Below, piece after piece: positions 1 through 9,412 of a stretch of DNA of 13,343 nucleotides (its first letter is position 1; every line of letters begins with the position of its first letter). The notes beneath the pieces were generated by a model that was not told the DNA's origin, made no database searches, and was given only the letters and a program-made list of their open reading frames with translations. The position numbers and the translations under genes are program-made. Origin of the DNA: Acidobacteriota bacterium (GTDB taxonomy: Bacteria; Acidobacteriota; Terriglobia; UBA7540); contig JAJYJL010000070.1 of the NCBI GenBank assembly GCA_021789565.1, positions 1 to 13,343 on the forward strand. The letters are read 5' to 3'.

Positions 1-617
1 AGCAGAATCACAATCCCCAACGACTTCGCCCTGAGAGCCGCGAGTGGTTAATCGCAAGACGAATCAAGCCGGGCCAGAAATTATCGAACGTTCGCGGGGG
101 TGACAAGGCAGTTCCAACGTGGGAAATTCCAGAAGTTTTCGGGCAGACTACCGAAAACGAACGCACTGTTCTAGAACTCTTACGCCGACTTCGAAGACAG
201 GAGCGCCAGAGAGACTACGGTGATGCCGATCCCGTTTCATTTACTAGGCTGGAAGCTGCACTTGGGCGGCGGTTCCATCGACTTGTGGAGTCACTTATTG
301 CAAAAGGATATCTCAGGCGCGTAGAAGGCGGTGTTGATCTGGTGGGGACGTTCAACGGCAAGTTTAGACGTCTTGAGTGGGATAAACAAAGTTTTACTGT
401 TGATACTCGCTTTGGGTCGCCAAGATATTTTCTACACCCATCAGCTCAGAGGGGATTCACTGTTCGTGAAGCTGCCCGAATTCAGGGCTTTGACGATTCA
501 TATGTTTTTCATGGGTCTGAAAAAGGACAATATCGGTTAATAGGCAATGCAGTACCACCACCTCTAGGTGCGTTTGCAGCTGAGATTACGAGGCGGCTTC
601 TCGGGCGGTTCTCATGA
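1..617 (+). CDS. C5-cytosine DNA methyltransferase, C-terminal part (5' end outside window)
   Basis: The frame is open from base 3 to the TGA at 615-617, giving 204 residues with no start codon in view. The end carries the C-terminal landmarks of DNA (cytosine-5) methyltransferases: motif IX-like FTVREAARIQGF and motif X-like YRLIGNAVPPP, which help bind S-adenosylmethionine and close the fold. The catalytic PCQ and ENV motifs must lie upstream of the window. Between the conserved core and motif IX there is an extra stretch (about bases 160-370) that reads like a winged helix, with leucine/arginine-rich helices followed by YLRRVEGGVDLVGTFNGKFRRL, presumably within or next to the target-recognition domain. 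The stop overlaps the next start as ATGA, so translation is probably coupled. It is the first visible gene of the five-gene operon that ends in a Vsr nuclease, and probably methylates host DNA to mark self. Family assignment is secure; target sequence cannot be read. Confidence 0.93.
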   Translation, partial: QNHNPQRLRPESREWLIARRIKPGQKLSNVRGGDKAVPTWEIPEVFGQTTENERTVLELLRRLRRQERQRDYGDADPVSFTRLEAALGRRFHRLVESLIAKGYLRRVEGGVDLVGTFNGKFRRLEWDKQSFTVDTRFGSPRYFLHPSAQRGFTVREAARIQGFDDSYVFHGSEKGQYRLIGNAVPPPLGAFAAEITRRLLGRFS

Positions 618-1642
618 CTCTAGAAGAACTCCGCGCCAAAGTCAGGGAATGGGACTTACATAGTGGTGGGACGCCGGATAGCACAGCATATTACAGCACC
701 ATTCTCGACCAGCTTGATTATCACTCGTTGAAGGAATGGCGTGTGTATTTGCCTGCTGAACATCCCGACTTTCATCCCAATTATATGGAGCGGCTAGCTG
801 CGTGGATAGGTAACCTTATTGATGAATCGGAGCAGAAGCTCCTTCTTGAATACGCTCTATATATTAGTTTTTTTTCGCATGATGACTTTGTTGCGCTGTA
901 TCGGACGGCACTGGAGAGGGAAGCTACACAATGGATCGCTGCTCAAATCGGAGTTCGCTTGGAAGGCAACGACGGAAACACATGGCACGAGCTACTGTAC
1001 GAAGAAATAAATTTCCATACATGGTTCTGTCCTATCACAGATAGCATGGACATTAACGAATTCTACAAGGTGAATCACCTAAAAGGTGTTGGCCATCGTC
1101 CCGGATTTGCGACTCTTCAGATGCTAGCTGAAAAAGCAGGAACCCCGAACCTTGCACTCGCAGGGAATGTTACTCACTATATGAGCACTTCGAAACTTAA
1201 CCGGATCGTCTTACTTGAGGATATTGTCGGCTCAGGTACGCAGTGTCTGGATGCCATTGAATGGGCCGTACAAAACCTGCACAAGCCAGTCTTATTTATT
1301 CCGCTAATTCTTTGCCCAAATGGCGTTGAAGCATTACGCGCAGTCGAAAGGAAATGGGGTGGCCTTTTGGCAGTACGACCGGTGATCCAGCTTAGCCGCT
1401 GTGATTTGCTAGGCCCGGAGCGTCAAGGGCATAAGGCTTGGCCAATAACTGAACAAATAGAGGAGTTGGCAAAACGTTGTGCGCCACGGGCATCTGTCAA
1501 GATGGATACGTTTGGGTATAAGAATACTGGATGCTCCCTGGCAACTTTTTCTAACACACCAGATAACACGCTTCCTATCATTCACAATAAACCTAAGGCT
1601 GGTAACTGGGAGCCTCTTTTCCCCCGGGTATATCGAGACTGA
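614..1642 (+). CDS. Phosphoribosyltransferase-fold protein of a putative conflict system (PRTase-CE-like)
   Basis: 342 residues; the ATG overlaps the methyltransferase stop (ATGA). Residues 199-210 read VLLEDIVGSGTQ: a hydrophobic strand, two acidic residues and a G-S-G-T loop, the pattern of the PRPP-binding loop of type I phosphoribosyltransferases. An upstream segment ITDSMDINEF (141-150) and a C-terminal segment with NTLPIIH and a final WEPLFPR resemble conserved edges of a family I recall as PRTase-CE ('conflict element'), which travels with ORC/CDC6-like ATPases; that name is from memory. The first ~110 residues are alpha-helical and not recognised. No membrane segment or signal peptide is seen. 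The next gene starts 1 bp after its stop. Possible roles are phosphoribosyl transfer to or from a nucleotide, or sensing of a nucleotide such as PRPP. Activity is not established, because only the PRPP loop is visible and a second catalytic site was not identified. Confidence 0.72.
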   Translation: MTLEELRAKVREWDLHSGGTPDSTAYYSTILDQLDYHSLKEWRVYLPAEHPDFHPNYMERLAAWIGNLIDESEQKLLLEYALYISFFSHDDFVALYRTALEREATQWIAAQIGVRLEGNDGNTWHELLYEEINFHTWFCPITDSMDINEFYKVNHLKGVGHRPGFATLQMLAEKAGTPNLALAGNVTHYMSTSKLNRIVLLEDIVGSGTQCLDAIEWAVQNLHKPVLFIPLILCPNGVEALRAVERKWGGLLAVRPVIQLSRCDLLGPERQGHKAWPITEQIEELAKRCAPRASVKMDTFGYKNTGCSLATFSNTPDNTLPIIHNKPKAGNWEPLFPRVYRD

Positions 1643-1643
1643 T

Positions 1644-3746
1644 ATGAATATTACAATTAATCCATTTCAACAACTCTACTTTTCCGATGATACGCAGACA
1701 GATTCCACTTATGTAGAATTGTTTAGTGCCGAAGTGTTACAAACCGCCATACATCCGGTCTTTCAGGGCGGAAACGTTGTCCTCAGCGGTGCGCAAGGGT
1801 GTGGGAAGACAATGATTTTGAGTCTTTTGCGTCCGCAAACCCGAATTGCTTACTGGAATCTGGGTAGAGAATTTCCCGTTAATAGGCAAATGCGAAATTT
1901 CGTATCTGCCGGCGTGAATCTTACTCGGAGTCGTATCACCGATATAGTTCAGGTTACATTACACCGCGGCGACGAAACCGATGAACGCGAAATGCCTTTC
2001 TATTTTGCAGACTTTTTCAACTATTGGGTAGTGGAGGATCTTATCACATCAGTCGAAACCATTGGGAATAATCCGGCTATCTTCGATTCAATCGTAGATC
2101 TAGCACCCATTAATGATTTTGTAGCAGCTATGATAAAACAGGATTGTTGGTTTGGAGCTTTTAAAGGAGTCGATAGGATAGAGGAGTTAAAAAGGCGCAT
2201 CGGCGAACGGATAGAGTTCTATCGTCGCTGGGTGAATGGTAATCTTGCGGAAAAATATCCGCCAAATACGATCAGTCACAGTAAGACGAACATCGGGGAG
2301 CCAATTGCGAGGACTGCTGAGTGTCTCAGACAGAGTGGAATAATAAAAGACAAAGTCCCTGTTCTCATTCGCGTTGATCAAATCGAGGAGATGCATCGCG
2401 CATTTACGGAACGGCAACGTCGCCTGTTGTTGTCCTTTCGGAAGATGCTTAATCGTGCTTTTGCGGTTCGAGATGCAAGGGTCCATTATCGGGCTGGCAC
2501 TCGACGATACGGGTGGAACAATCCGGAATTCTTGGGAATATGGGGCAGCGAAGCTCGGCTGGAGAATCGACGCGACTACCATCTAATTGATATGGACGAA
2601 GAGCTTTTTGCGTTAGGAGAAACAAAGAATTCCATCTTCGAAAGATTTTCTGTTGACGCTTTTCGAAAGCGAGTCGCTTATTATTTTCGTGCCGAAGTCA
2701 CTAACCCAAAGCCGGAACTTGCCAAGTCGATATTCGGCAAACATCCTGTTGCACAAGAGAGAATCGCTCAATTAAACCGCAATCCTGATGAAAGTCAGAT
2801 TGATCGAGCATTGGGGCTTGATTCTGCGGGGGACGGTGGCCAGTGGTCGGACGAATGGCGCACATTTCTCCGTAAGCTATATCGATCAGGGCACGAAGGG
2901 ATGCTGGATGCGGTACTGGCTGCTGCATGGGGCAGACAAACCGGGGGTGCACGATCGAAACGGCAGCATCGCGAATCGCCTCCTCCGCCAAATGCGCCAT
3001 GGCAAACTCGAAAGTGGTGGCGTAAGGAACGCCTCGATCAAGCAGTTCTTCAATTGATGACGCGTTGTCAGCAGCGATTCATGTGGTGGGGTTACGACGA
3101 TATTCGTTCTCTTAGCGGCGGAAATATCACGGTATTTCTCCATATATGTCACCGAGTCTGGGATGGGTTTCTTAAGAACGAATCCAGCCTACCACCAAAT
3201 AAAAGGACTGATCTCTTAAGCGGCGGAACGATAGATCATAATATCCAAGCAGCGGGAATCCTTTTTGCTAGCAATGAATGGTTTAACAAGTTACCGGAAG
3301 AGCCTGGCGGGAATGCTCGGAAAAGTTTTGTTGAGCGACTTGGGACCAGGTTAAATGATGAAATGATGCGCGATATGAGGATGGCATACCCTGGTGGCAA
3401 TGGAATTTCGATTTCATTATCTGAATTCAATTCTGAGGCGGATAGCGTAAATGATTTACGAAATTTTATCCGCGAAGCCGTGGGTTATGGTGTTCTGTTT
3501 GAGACCGAGCACTCGTCAAAAACAAAATCGGGGGGGCGACGAATAAAGCTTTATCTGAATCCAATCCTCTGTCCACGCTTTCAGCTTCCTGAAGCAAAGA
3601 CAAAGGAGCCTTACTACTGGAGAATCGAGGAATTGTTCGACCTTCTTAATAAGGCGCAAGTAACTCTACCAAGGGCGCGCAACTTACTTTCTGAGCCCGA
3701 CCAGAATCTCCCGCTTTTCCCTGATTTTGACGGGAACAAATCGTGA
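1644..3746 (+). CDS. ORC/CDC6-like AAA+ (P-loop) ATPase of a putative conflict system
   Basis: The ATG at 1644 gives 700 residues and lies 1 bp after the previous stop; the frame extends upstream to 1479, but that would overlap the preceding gene by more than 160 bp. Walker A is GAQGCGKT at residues 49-56. A Walker B candidate is LIRVDQIEE at 241-249, with D245 followed by E248/E249, and a sensor or arginine-finger region follows near 278-291 (HYRAGTRRYGW). The N-terminus NPFQQLYFSDD before the P-loop is typical of STAND/ORC-like ATPases. Residues ~435-455 form a charged, proline-rich linker. Residues ~600-650 (LRNFIREAVGYGVLF, then RRIKLYLNP) look like a C-terminal winged helix, as expected for a DNA-binding ORC/CDC6-type protein. 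It likely acts as the NTP-dependent switch or motor coupling the PRTase and the downstream proteins to DNA. Its 3' end overlaps the next start (GTGA). P-loop assignment is firm; the ORC/CDC6 label is moderate. Confidence 0.75.
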   Translation: MNITINPFQQLYFSDDTQTDSTYVELFSAEVLQTAIHPVFQGGNVVLSGAQGCGKTMILSLLRPQTRIAYWNLGREFPVNRQMRNFVSAGVNLTRSRITDIVQVTLHRGDETDEREMPFYFADFFNYWVVEDLITSVETIGNNPAIFDSIVDLAPINDFVAAMIKQDCWFGAFKGVDRIEELKRRIGERIEFYRRWVNGNLAEKYPPNTISHSKTNIGEPIARTAECLRQSGIIKDKVPVLIRVDQIEEMHRAFTERQRRLLLSFRKMLNRAFAVRDARVHYRAGTRRYGWNNPEFLGIWGSEARLENRRDYHLIDMDEELFALGETKNSIFERFSVDAFRKRVAYYFRAEVTNPKPELAKSIFGKHPVAQERIAQLNRNPDESQIDRALGLDSAGDGGQWSDEWRTFLRKLYRSGHEGMLDAVLAAAWGRQTGGARSKRQHRESPPPPNAPWQTRKWWRKERLDQAVLQLMTRCQQRFMWWGYDDIRSLSGGNITVFLHICHRVWDGFLKNESSLPPNKRTDLLSGGTIDHNIQAAGILFASNEWFNKLPEEPGGNARKSFVERLGTRLNDEMMRDMRMAYPGGNGISISLSEFNSEADSVNDLRNFIREAVGYGVLFETEHSSKTKSGGRRIKLYLNPILCPRFQLPEAKTKEPYYWRIEELFDLLNKAQVTLPRARNLLSEPDQNLPLFPDFDGNKS

Positions 3747-4729
3747 AATACCGTCCTTGGGGACCGATAGATTGGGCTCTATCGCTTAGCAGTTCCAAAA
3801 AGTGGCATTTCATTGGCGCTATAGGAACTGAAAAGCGATCTCTGTGTTGTTGGGCTCACATGAGAGACCAAGGAGTGATCTCTGGCGAATTGTTGAGTCA
3901 GATCCAGGATGTTGACTCAGAAAAATACAGGGATCGAACGCGAAACGCTCTGGATACACGACAAGCAGAATATTTAAAACATGGTGGCAATTTGGAAAAT
4001 ATTCGTCATATTGACCTGATGGCTGAATGGTTTCGAATAGATGCTCTTGCGCGAGAAGCCGAAGCTGCAAGCATCTCAGTAGTCCTCGATATCACGTCTT
4101 TGCCAAAAAGGTTTTTCTTTCCAATGCTTCGCACTTTAGTAGCAAGCAGTAGCGTTAAAAATCTTCTTATTACCTATACCTCTCCCGAAAGCTACACGAA
4201 TGAGGCTCTCTACGAAGACATAGAGCCTTGGCGGGTTCTGCCGGGGTTTGGAGGACCGAGGTCCAAACCAGAGTTGTGGATCGTAAGTATCGGGTTTATG
4301 GTCGAAAGTTTAAGAGACTACGTTGGGGATAATCCAGATGAGAAAATGAACGTGCTCATACCCTTTCCTGCGTCACTTGCTGTTCTCCGAAGAACGTGGC
4401 AGTCGATCTCAAATCTCGAACGAGGGCATTCTGATGCTCGATTCAAGAAGCATCGTGTAGAGACACTCAATATGTCTTCGGCTTTCGACCGTATTTGTTC
4501 GCTAGCCGGTAACTCACCGAAAACTGTGGCGTTCGCACCCTTTGGGCCAAAACCGACCTCCGCCGCGATGTGTCTGTATGCACTCCAGAATGATTCCTCT
4601 GTTCACTATCCTCAACCCACTATCTATCACCCTGATTACACGAAGGGTATTCGCAACAATGACCCGTCCGCCGCAGTAAGTGCATACTGGATTAAGCATG
4701 AAGGCGAGTTCCTTTACGCGATGATTTGA
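3743..4729 (+). CDS. Conserved-looking alpha/beta protein of unknown function in defence-like operon
   Basis: 328 residues, GTG start overlapping the upstream TGA as GTGA; no stronger start is visible. I do not recognise a characterised family. The protein alternates strands and helices like a Rossmannoid fold: WHFIGAIGTEKRS (21-33), ISVVLDITSLPKRFFFPMLR (111-130), LLITYTSPESY (141-151), MNVLIPFPA (202-210), TVAFAPFGPKPTSAAMCLYA (261-280) and a C-terminal segment with YPQPTIYHPDY (289-299). Motifs such as DITSLPKRFFF and APFGPKPTSAA look like binding-site loops and are the best search handles. There is no signal peptide, membrane helix, obvious nuclease motif (PD-ExK, HNH, GIY-YIG) or zinc cluster. 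It could be a ligand-sensing or effector subunit working with the ATPase and PRTase; a CARF/SAVED-like sensor fold is only a guess. Its stop is 13 bp before the Vsr gene. Confidence 0.7.
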   Translation: MKYRPWGPIDWALSLSSSKKWHFIGAIGTEKRSLCCWAHMRDQGVISGELLSQIQDVDSEKYRDRTRNALDTRQAEYLKHGGNLENIRHIDLMAEWFRIDALAREAEAASISVVLDITSLPKRFFFPMLRTLVASSSVKNLLITYTSPESYTNEALYEDIEPWRVLPGFGGPRSKPELWIVSIGFMVESLRDYVGDNPDEKMNVLIPFPASLAVLRRTWQSISNLERGHSDARFKKHRVETLNMSSAFDRICSLAGNSPKTVAFAPFGPKPTSAAMCLYALQNDSSVHYPQPTIYHPDYTKGIRNNDPSAAVSAYWIKHEGEFLYAMI

Positions 4730-4742
4730 GAAGCAGTTAGAA

Positions 4743-5192
4743 GTGGAAAGAGCTCTTCGTATACATTTACCTAAAGGGAAATTTACATTAGTTTCACCGC
4801 AACGTTCGCGAGCAATGAAAGCGGTGAAGGGGTTCGACAACAAATCTACTGAACTGCGGCTGAGAATGGAATTCGTTCGTTTGGGTCTCATCGGATGGCA
4901 GATTCGCCCCTGCGGTGTTGATGGCGCACCTGATTTTTTATTCCCAAAAGAGAAGATAATCATTTTTGTCGATGGCTGTTTTTGGCACGGGTGTCCCAAG
5001 TGTGGCCACATACCCAGAACGAATAAGGCATTCTGGAAAGCTAAAATAGAGGGGACCAGAAGCCGGGACAGAAAAAACACAAAAGCCTTGCGCAATAAGG
5101 GCTTTAAGGTAATTCGATTCTGGGAACATGAGCTTAGAGGTAATTTGACACGCTGTCTAAAAAAAATTCTGTCGAATATAGGTTCGGCGTGA
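4743..5192 (+). CDS. vsr: Very-short-patch-repair (Vsr) family DNA mismatch endonuclease
   Basis: 149 residues, close to the usual Vsr length. Only one start is available between the upstream in-frame stop (4722) and the conserved block: GTG at 4743. An internal ATG (M25) would remove the typical SPQRSRAMKAV segment. Family landmarks in order: SPQRS (18-22), a helix with ELRLR (37-41), GAPDFLFP (61-68) with the metal-binding aspartate D64, VDGCFWHGC (76-84) with the intercalating aromatics F80/W81 and catalytic histidine H82, further zinc-type C84 and C87, and IRFWEHEL (124-131). Known Vsr enzymes nick 5' of the T in T:G mismatches made by deamination of 5-methylcytosine, so it makes functional sense beside a C5-methyltransferase. 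It could alternatively be the operon's restriction-like nuclease, since no other nuclease is visible. Last gene of the operon; no clear terminator follows directly. Confidence 0.93.
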   Translation: MERALRIHLPKGKFTLVSPQRSRAMKAVKGFDNKSTELRLRMEFVRLGLIGWQIRPCGVDGAPDFLFPKEKIIIFVDGCFWHGCPKCGHIPRTNKAFWKAKIEGTRSRDRKNTKALRNKGFKVIRFWEHELRGNLTRCLKKILSNIGSA

Positions 5193-5424
5193 TCGAAGCC
5201 GTGTGACAACTTTGGGGACGTCGTTTGCTACGTTGACTTAGTCCGCTAGGAAAGCGATGTCCCGCTCTGTTGACGATTTTCACTTATACCCTGCAGAATT
5301 CTCATGATCATCATTCTTGTTAAGTACTGTGAAAAACTATCCTTTCGAGACAGGGCAAACCCGAGGGGAACTGTTTGGGGCATTCAAATGGGGACAGACT
5401 TTCTTATTGACATACATACCTTTT
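5193..5424. other. Intergenic stretch after the defence-like operon
   Basis: No convincing gene is seen. A continuous frame runs through 5304-5666, but its second half is the antisense of a nitroreductase fossil, so I do not call it coding. The stretch contains a motif at 5214-5239 (GGGGACGT...TTGACTT) that recurs at 8170-8195 with 19 of 26 bases matching, and an AAATGGGGACAGAC string near 5388 of a kind I associate with REP-like or transposon-edge sequences; that association is weak. It may be the scar where the operon joins the katG segment. Confidence 0.4.
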
Positions 5425-5592
5425 ACGCTTTGCCATTGCTCCACAAGTCCATAACCAAGTCTATCTCCCTTGTCTCGTTTTCATTTGACCACATTCACCC
5501 TGGCTGGGCCGCGCTGGACGGTACGATGATAATCTACCGCCGGCTCGCCAAAGACCATGGCGTAACCAACCATATGATCATCGGGGATACCG
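5425..5592. repeat. Left arm of a 168-bp direct repeat flanking katG
   Basis: Ungapped match to 8429-8596 at a constant offset of 3004 bp with 10 mismatches by hand alignment. A 74-bp stretch around 5457-5530 appears identical. Both arms have the same orientation, so recombination between them would remove katG together with one arm. Confidence 0.92.
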
Positions 5593-5630
5593 GATCATAC
5601 ATTCCTCCTTCGGGACTGATTATTCAGAAA
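5425..5630 (-). pseudogene. Fossil of the ferredoxin-nitroreductase gene with a large internal deletion
   Basis: Bases 5425-5592 match 8429-8596 (the 3' end and 56 bp downstream of the intact nitroreductase gene) at 158 of 168 positions without gaps. Bases 5593-5630 then match 9298-9335 (start codon, Shine-Dalgarno and leader of that gene) at 33 of 38. Relative to the intact gene, 701 bp (8597-9297) is missing. The join falls in ACCG, which is present at both deletion edges, suggesting microhomology-mediated loss. The start codon survives at 5596-5598 on the minus strand, behind a GGAGGAA ribosome site, but the reading frame stops after six codons because 701 is not a multiple of three. It is a dead copy. 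The mutations scattered through it suggest that it is not very recent. Confidence 0.88.
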
Positions 5631-5728
5631 GGATCGATTTACCCCGGTGATGATCAGCTTGCCTAAATTTTGAAATGACCCCGATCGGATATACAATGAA
5701 GATAATATCTGCAGGAATTCTGCAGGCC

Positions 5729-5749
5729 TGACGGACCGTCAATTTTTTT
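5729..5749 (+). terminator. Short hairpin followed by a T run
   Basis: TGACG-GAC-CGTCA forms a five-pair stem with a 3-nt loop and is followed by seven T (5743-5749). This resembles a weak rho-independent terminator for + strand transcription coming from the operon or fossil region. It lies about 95 bp upstream of katG and would insulate it. The stem is short, so the call is moderate. Confidence 0.42.
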
Positions 5750-5793
5750 GTTTTGTTCGAATATCTATCTCATCGAAAAATGGACTGGTCAGC

Positions 5794-8040
<2,247 letters not shown>

Positions 8041-8115
8041 TCGTGGCAGCGGTGTGCGCGGTTCTCGGATTTTTGAGTCCCGGCGACGTCGTGAAGTAAC
8101 AGCGTTTTAACCCAT

Positions 8116-8146
8116 AGTGCTCCCTCTTTTAAAAGGAGGGGGCACT
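8116..8146 (+). terminator. Strong hairpin downstream of katG
   Basis: AGTGCTCCCTCTTT pairs with AAGGAGGGGGCACT in a roughly 14-pair stem including two G-T wobbles, closed by an A/T tip, 76 bp after the katG stop. There is no T run on the 3' side on either strand, so it is not a textbook intrinsic terminator. It may still end or stabilise the katG transcript. Confidence 0.5.
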
Positions 8147-8484
8147 AAAGATCATGAAAGAGTATTTTAGGGGACGTTGTTGAATCGCTTGACTTGTTTA
8201 TCAGCCTGCTCTTTTACCCTCCTTTTTTCCTTCCGTTCACCTCACTTTCGCACTTCGTTTCGGCCTCTAGCTTGATCTGCGCCTGCTTCTGTCGCACAAG
8301 GGAGACAAAACGAGGGAAGAAGGCGTAAACTTCCCCATCAGATAGAGAGTTTAGAAGCGTCACTTCTCCCGCTCCATATCCCTCCTATTTCCCCCTGTAG
8401 GCAGCCTCGATCTTTGCGCATACCCATTACGCTTTGCCCTTGCGCCGCAAGTCCGTAAACAAGTCTATCTCCCTTGTCTCGTTT
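8147..8484. other. Intergenic stretch between katG and nitroreductase
   Basis: No supported gene. It holds the second GGGGACGT...TTGACTT motif (8170-8195) and, at its right end, the first 56 bp of the right direct repeat. On the minus strand a 49-codon frame beginning with GTG near 8355 and ending near 8209 reads plausibly but has no recognisable similarity or ribosome site. I treat it as unproven. Confidence 0.4.
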
Positions 8485-8596
8485 TCATTTGACCACATTC
8501 ACCCTGGCTGGGCCGCGCTGGACGGTACGATGATACTCTACCGCCGGCTCGCCGAAGGCCATGGCGTAACCGAGCATATGATCATCGGGGATACCG
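8429..8596. repeat. Right arm of the 168-bp direct repeat flanking katG
   Basis: Counterpart of 5425-5592. It covers the last 112 bp of the intact nitroreductase gene and 56 bp beyond its stop. The 56-bp tail shows that the duplicated unit extended past the gene. A CTTGC/GCAAG mini-hairpin near 8438-8450 is intact here and mutated in the left arm. Confidence 0.92.
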
Positions 8597-9303
8597 AGCC
8601 GGGCGGACAGGTCCGGCATCAGTGAGAGAACTATCATAAACAGCCCGTCCCAGACCGTTCCAACCCCACGAGCGTGGGCCATAAGCTGGAAGGTAGCCAG
8701 GGAGATATGGGTATCCTGGACCGGGCAGGGTGAGTTTTTGGGGGCACTAGTCATCAGCAAATGAGGAGCGCCACGGAAAATGATGTCCTTACCTTCCTCT
8801 TGCCAGCCCTTGAGTGCTGCGTCCATATATTGGCCGATGAACCCTTCCGGTATTTTGCCTGCTTCTTTCAGTTTGGCAAGGCGGCTCATCACCTCTTCGC
8901 GCAGTCCGGCCATGACCTTGGCCTCCCTGACAACGGTGAACAACACCGACTGGCTGTTAACCCCGGTGGGAGCATGGCATGCGACAGCCAGCAGTTCATC
9001 AATCAGGGATTGCGACAGTTCTTTGCCGGTATATCGACGGACCGACCGCCGCCCCTTGATCAGGATTTCCAGCTGACCGGGGTCTATCATATTGCCGGAT
9101 AACCTGGTGCTGGACTCGGGGTCCTTGCCGAGGACCGAGACCGCACCGGTCGGGCAGACAGCCAGACAGTGCTGGCAGCGGATGCACCGCTCCTCGTCGG
9201 TAATCTTGGGATAACCATCCATGACGATGATACCGGCCGGACAATCGGCCGCGCACTCGCCACACTGGGTACAAAGTTCTTCGCTGATACTGAACCGGAT
9301 CAT
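8485..9303 (-). CDS. Nitroreductase-family flavoprotein with N-terminal 2[4Fe-4S] ferredoxin domain
   Basis: 272 residues; the ATG at 9303 has GGAGGAATTC in front of it. The first ~60 residues are a bacterial 2[4Fe-4S] ferredoxin: C11-x2-C14-x2-C17-x3-C21-P and C40-x2-C43-x2-C46-x3-C50-P. Then comes an FMN-binding nitroreductase domain opening with GRRSVRRY (84-91), with a conserved CHAPTGVNSQSVLF segment and the C-terminal RLGIPDDHMLGYAMAFGEP typical of the fold. Electrons probably pass from the clusters to FMN and on to an unknown oxidised substrate such as a quinone, nitro compound or metabolite. Cytoplasmic; no signal or membrane segment. It lies 109 bp downstream of a sigma-54 activator on the same strand, so it may be co-transcribed with it or controlled by it. 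A deleted second copy lies on the other side of katG. The physiological substrate is not predictable. Confidence 0.93.
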   Translation of the reverse strand: MIRFSISEELCTQCGECAADCPAGIIVMDGYPKITDEERCIRCQHCLAVCPTGAVSVLGKDPESSTRLSGNMIDPGQLEILIKGRRSVRRYTGKELSQSLIDELLAVACHAPTGVNSQSVLFTVVREAKVMAGLREEVMSRLAKLKEAGKIPEGFIGQYMDAALKGWQEEGKDIIFRGAPHLLMTSAPKNSPCPVQDTHISLATFQLMAHARGVGTVWDGLFMIVLSLMPDLSARLGIPDDHMLGYAMAFGEPAVEYHRTVQRGPARVNVVK

Positions 9304-9412
9304 GAATTCCTCCTTCGGGACTTATTACCCAGAAAACCGGAGCAAGCAGCTAATGTGCTCTATATCTTTGCAGCTCAAAAGCACGTGATTTCTTTTGGTA
9401 AACACGCTTCTT

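Noticed and set aside
1479..1643. Longer start for the ATPase at 1479
   Set aside because: It would overlap the PRTase gene by more than 160 bp; the ATG at 1644 is followed by a conserved-looking NPFQQLYFSDD and sits 1 bp after the previous stop.
5304..5666. Open frame of 120 codons on the + strand
   Set aside because: Most of it is the antisense of the nitroreductase fossil; the matching antisense frame also appears at 8434-8625 opposite the intact gene.
5709..5725. CTGCAGGAATTCTGCAG near-palindrome
   Set aside because: Probably coincidental overlap of two CTGCAG hexamers; no matching partner or spacing that would suggest a regulator site.
9376..9397. CAAAAG...CTTTTG inverted repeat between activator and nitroreductase
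   Set aside because: Six-bp A/T-rich arms with a 10-nt loop and no T run; too weak to call a terminator or operator.
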